Shown: positions 4,873-6,384 of the stretch, piece by piece
How the letters are laid out: every line of letters begins with the position of its first letter
Position numbering within the stretch: position 1 is the stretch's first letter
NCBI GenBank assembly: GCA_046046315.1
Contig: JBJOKB010000102.1
Location: forward strand, 1-6,384
Source of the DNA: ATZT02 sp046046315
Lineage (GTDB): Bacteria > Actinomycetota > Actinomycetes > S36-B12 > UBA5976
DNA: 6,384 nucleotides
Reading direction: 5' to 3'
Position numbers and translations under genes: made by a program
Notes under the pieces: model-generated
Database searches by the model: none
What the model was told of the DNA's origin: nothing
Seen by the model: the letters and a program-made list of their open reading frames with translations, nothing else

Positions 4873-6384
4873 GATTGCAAGCGTAGTCAAGTGCTCTTAC
4901 TAATTGGGCACAGCGCTCTTGACTCAAGATTTCACCGGTTGGTTCCTTAACATAAAACACATCCACCACTTCAGATCCCAGTGTTTCCACAATTGCAGCA
5001 TGAATATCAACACCATTTTCAGAAATGACATGAGCAATCTTTGATAAAAATCCCGGTTCATCATGAGCTCTAACTTCGATAACTGTTGAGGTATCACTTA
5101 CCCCTTGAATTTCTAATACTTTTGAGGCAGTTACATCAATTGGTTTTGGTAAATACTGAGCTCTTTGTGCAAGTTTTCCAAAAACGTCAAGAGAGCCTTG
5201 TAAAGCCAGACGCAATGACTCTTGAAGTTGCTGCAAATCTGGTGCATCACCAAATTCAGGTGACACTATCCAAGTGGTTACTGCACGTTTATTTATTGTT
5301 TCCGTTCTTGCGCTTCTAACTAATAATCTTTGAAGAGATAAAACTCCGGCAATTATTCCTAATAACCCTGTTGAATCATCTGCAACCACAGTTATAGCCA
5401 AACCTTGATCAATGGGTGTTGCTTCCACCACAACTTCTTCTTTTCTATTTGCTAGTTCTTGTTTTTCTTTACTTAAATGAGGATCAATTTCTTTTCGCTC
5501 ACCTCTTATCTCGTTCTTTACCCTTGCTACAAGTTCTCCTATAAGACTTTGACGCCAATCACTACTTGCAATAGGTCCTGCAGCAAGAGCATCAGCAATT
5601 GTAAGTGCATGAAGTAACTCAAGAAAATCTTCAGTTTTTACTTTTTCTACAACAGATTTAATTGTTAATGGATCTTCTAGATCTCTTTTGGTAGCTGTTT
5701 CTGGAAGAAGTAAATGATGTTGAACTAGGCGTTCAAGAGTGATTGAATCTTCTTTATTAAAACCCATTTCTGGTGCAAGATTTTTAATAATCTCTGCTCC
5801 CTCATCTGAATGATCTTTTGCTCCACCTTTTCCAATATCGTGAAATAGGGCACCTACAAGTAATAGATCAGGTCTTGATACATCACGAGTGAATTTATTT
5901 GCACTTATTGCTGTTTCCAATAAATGTCTATCGACAGTAAAAGAATGAACTTGGCTTGATTGTGGACAACCTCTAACGCGATCCCAAATTGGTAACCAAT
6001 TACTAATAATTCCTGCAAAATCAATTGACTCCCAAATAGGAATTAACTGCCTTCCTGAACCAAGTAGTGAAACAAAAGCATCTTTAGCTTCAGTTGGCCA
6101 AGGGTTAGAAAGTTTTGGCAATTCATTTGCCAGGCGCTCCAGAGTGTGAGGTGAGATTAGGTAACCAGATTGTGCACTTGCAGCAGCTAAGCGAAGTCCA
6201 AGACTTTGATCATTTTCTGGTTTAGCATCTCTTGCCAAAACGACGTAATCATCTTGCACAACAACCCCGTCAGCTAATGGACTTCTATTTTCTCCGCGTA
6301 GTTTTGTAAAGATTCCTGATTTTTTACTGCTACTTTTTACACGATGCCAAGTCACATCACTGTGATGAGCGATGATTCTGGCTA
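4853..6384 (-). CDS. glnD: PII nucleotidyltransferase / PII-modifying enzyme GlnD, partial at the N-terminus
   Basis: Sensor of nitrogen status that adds a nucleotide to the PII protein when glutamine is low and removes it when glutamine is high; in Actinobacteria the modification of GlnK is adenylylation. About 509 residues are visible. The frame stays open to the window edge, and ARIIAHHSDVTWHRV there matches the middle of the family, so the nucleotidyltransferase domain lies outside. Counting from the GTG at 6353-6355 (which is internal, not the start): VHSFTVDRH (136-144), HDIGKG (172-177) and HHLLLP (213-218) belong to the HD domain that removes the nucleotide. Two ACT domains follow at about 319-395 (VVADDSTGLLGIIAGVLS) and 424-495 (HDEPGFLSKIAHVISENGVD), the likely glutamine sensors. 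In relatives the gene often follows amt and glnK. It overlaps ffh. Confidence 0.95.
   Translation of the reverse strand, partial: ARIIAHHSDVTWHRVKSSSKKSGIFTKLRGENRSPLADGVVVQDDYVVLARDAKPENDQSLGLRLAAASAQSGYLISPHTLERLANELPKLSNPWPTEAKDAFVSLLGSGRQLIPIWESIDFAGIISNWLPIWDRVRGCPQSSQVHSFTVDRHLLETAISANKFTRDVSRPDLLLVGALFHDIGKGGAKDHSDEGAEIIKNLAPEMGFNKEDSITLERLVQHHLLLPETATKRDLEDPLTIKSVVEKVKTEDFLELLHALTIADALAAGPIASSDWRQSLIGELVARVKNEIRGERKEIDPHLSKEKQELANRKEEVVVEATPIDQGLAITVVADDSTGLLGIIAGVLSLQRLLVRSARTETINKRAVTTWIVSPEFGDAPDLQQLQESLRLALQGSLDVFGKLAQRAQYLPKPIDVTASKVLEIQGVSDTSTVIEVRAHDEPGFLSKIAHVISENGVDIHAAIVETLGSEVVDVFYVKEPTGEILSQERCAQLVRALDYACNHVPAAL

Noticed and set aside
4341..5319. Plus-strand Leu-rich frames inside ffh and glnD
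   Set aside because: They are antisense shadows of well-conserved coding sequence, lacking any independent support.
6353..6355. GTG as the start of glnD
   Set aside because: The frame continues upstream without a stop to the window edge and those residues match the middle of GlnD, so this is an internal valine codon.

Overview
This window is a core housekeeping block of an actinobacterial chromosome. Seven genes lie head to tail on the minus strand, reading from high to low coordinates: glnD (5' part beyond the right edge), ffh, rpsP, khpA, rimM, trmD and rplS. An eighth, lepB, runs off the left edge. The order glnD-ffh-rpsP-KH-rimM-trmD-rplS-lepB, and the Actinobacteria-like sequences of GlnD, Ffh and S16, support an actinobacterium. 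The DNA is clearly AT-rich, codons favour A/T, and spacers are minimal, with several overlapping genes. This fits a streamlined, low-GC actinobacterium such as the freshwater acI (Nanopelagicales) type. That placement is an inference and was not tested by alignment.

Layout, left to right: lepB, encoding signal peptidase I (1-340, minus, C-terminus missing); rplS, ribosomal protein L19 with an acidic tail (346-885); a 153-base spacer with a weak promoter candidate; trmD (1039-1746), overlapping the end of rimM (1736-2263); khpA, a KH-domain RNA-binding protein (2278-2517), sharing ATGA with the end of rpsP (2514-3068), which encodes S16 with a long acidic tail; a 122-base divergent control region; a small plus-strand XRE-type helix-turn-helix gene (3191-3406); ffh, the SRP GTPase (3403-4872), whose start lies within the end of glnD, the PII-modifying enzyme (4853 to beyond 6384).

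The minus-strand genes make and mature ribosomes (S16, L19, RimM, KhpA), modify tRNA (TrmD), carry nascent membrane proteins to the membrane (Ffh), and cleave signal peptides (LepB). GlnD is the nitrogen-status sensor that modifies the PII protein. The plus-strand regulator is the only element not expected in this block. It breaks the ffh-to-rpsP run, appears to have a promoter placing the transcript start on its own ATG, has a 20-bp palindrome in that promoter, and its stop codon overlaps that of ffh. No partner toxin gene is visible. No tRNA, rRNA, CRISPR array or insertion sequence was seen. No gene-free stretch exceeds about 155 bases.
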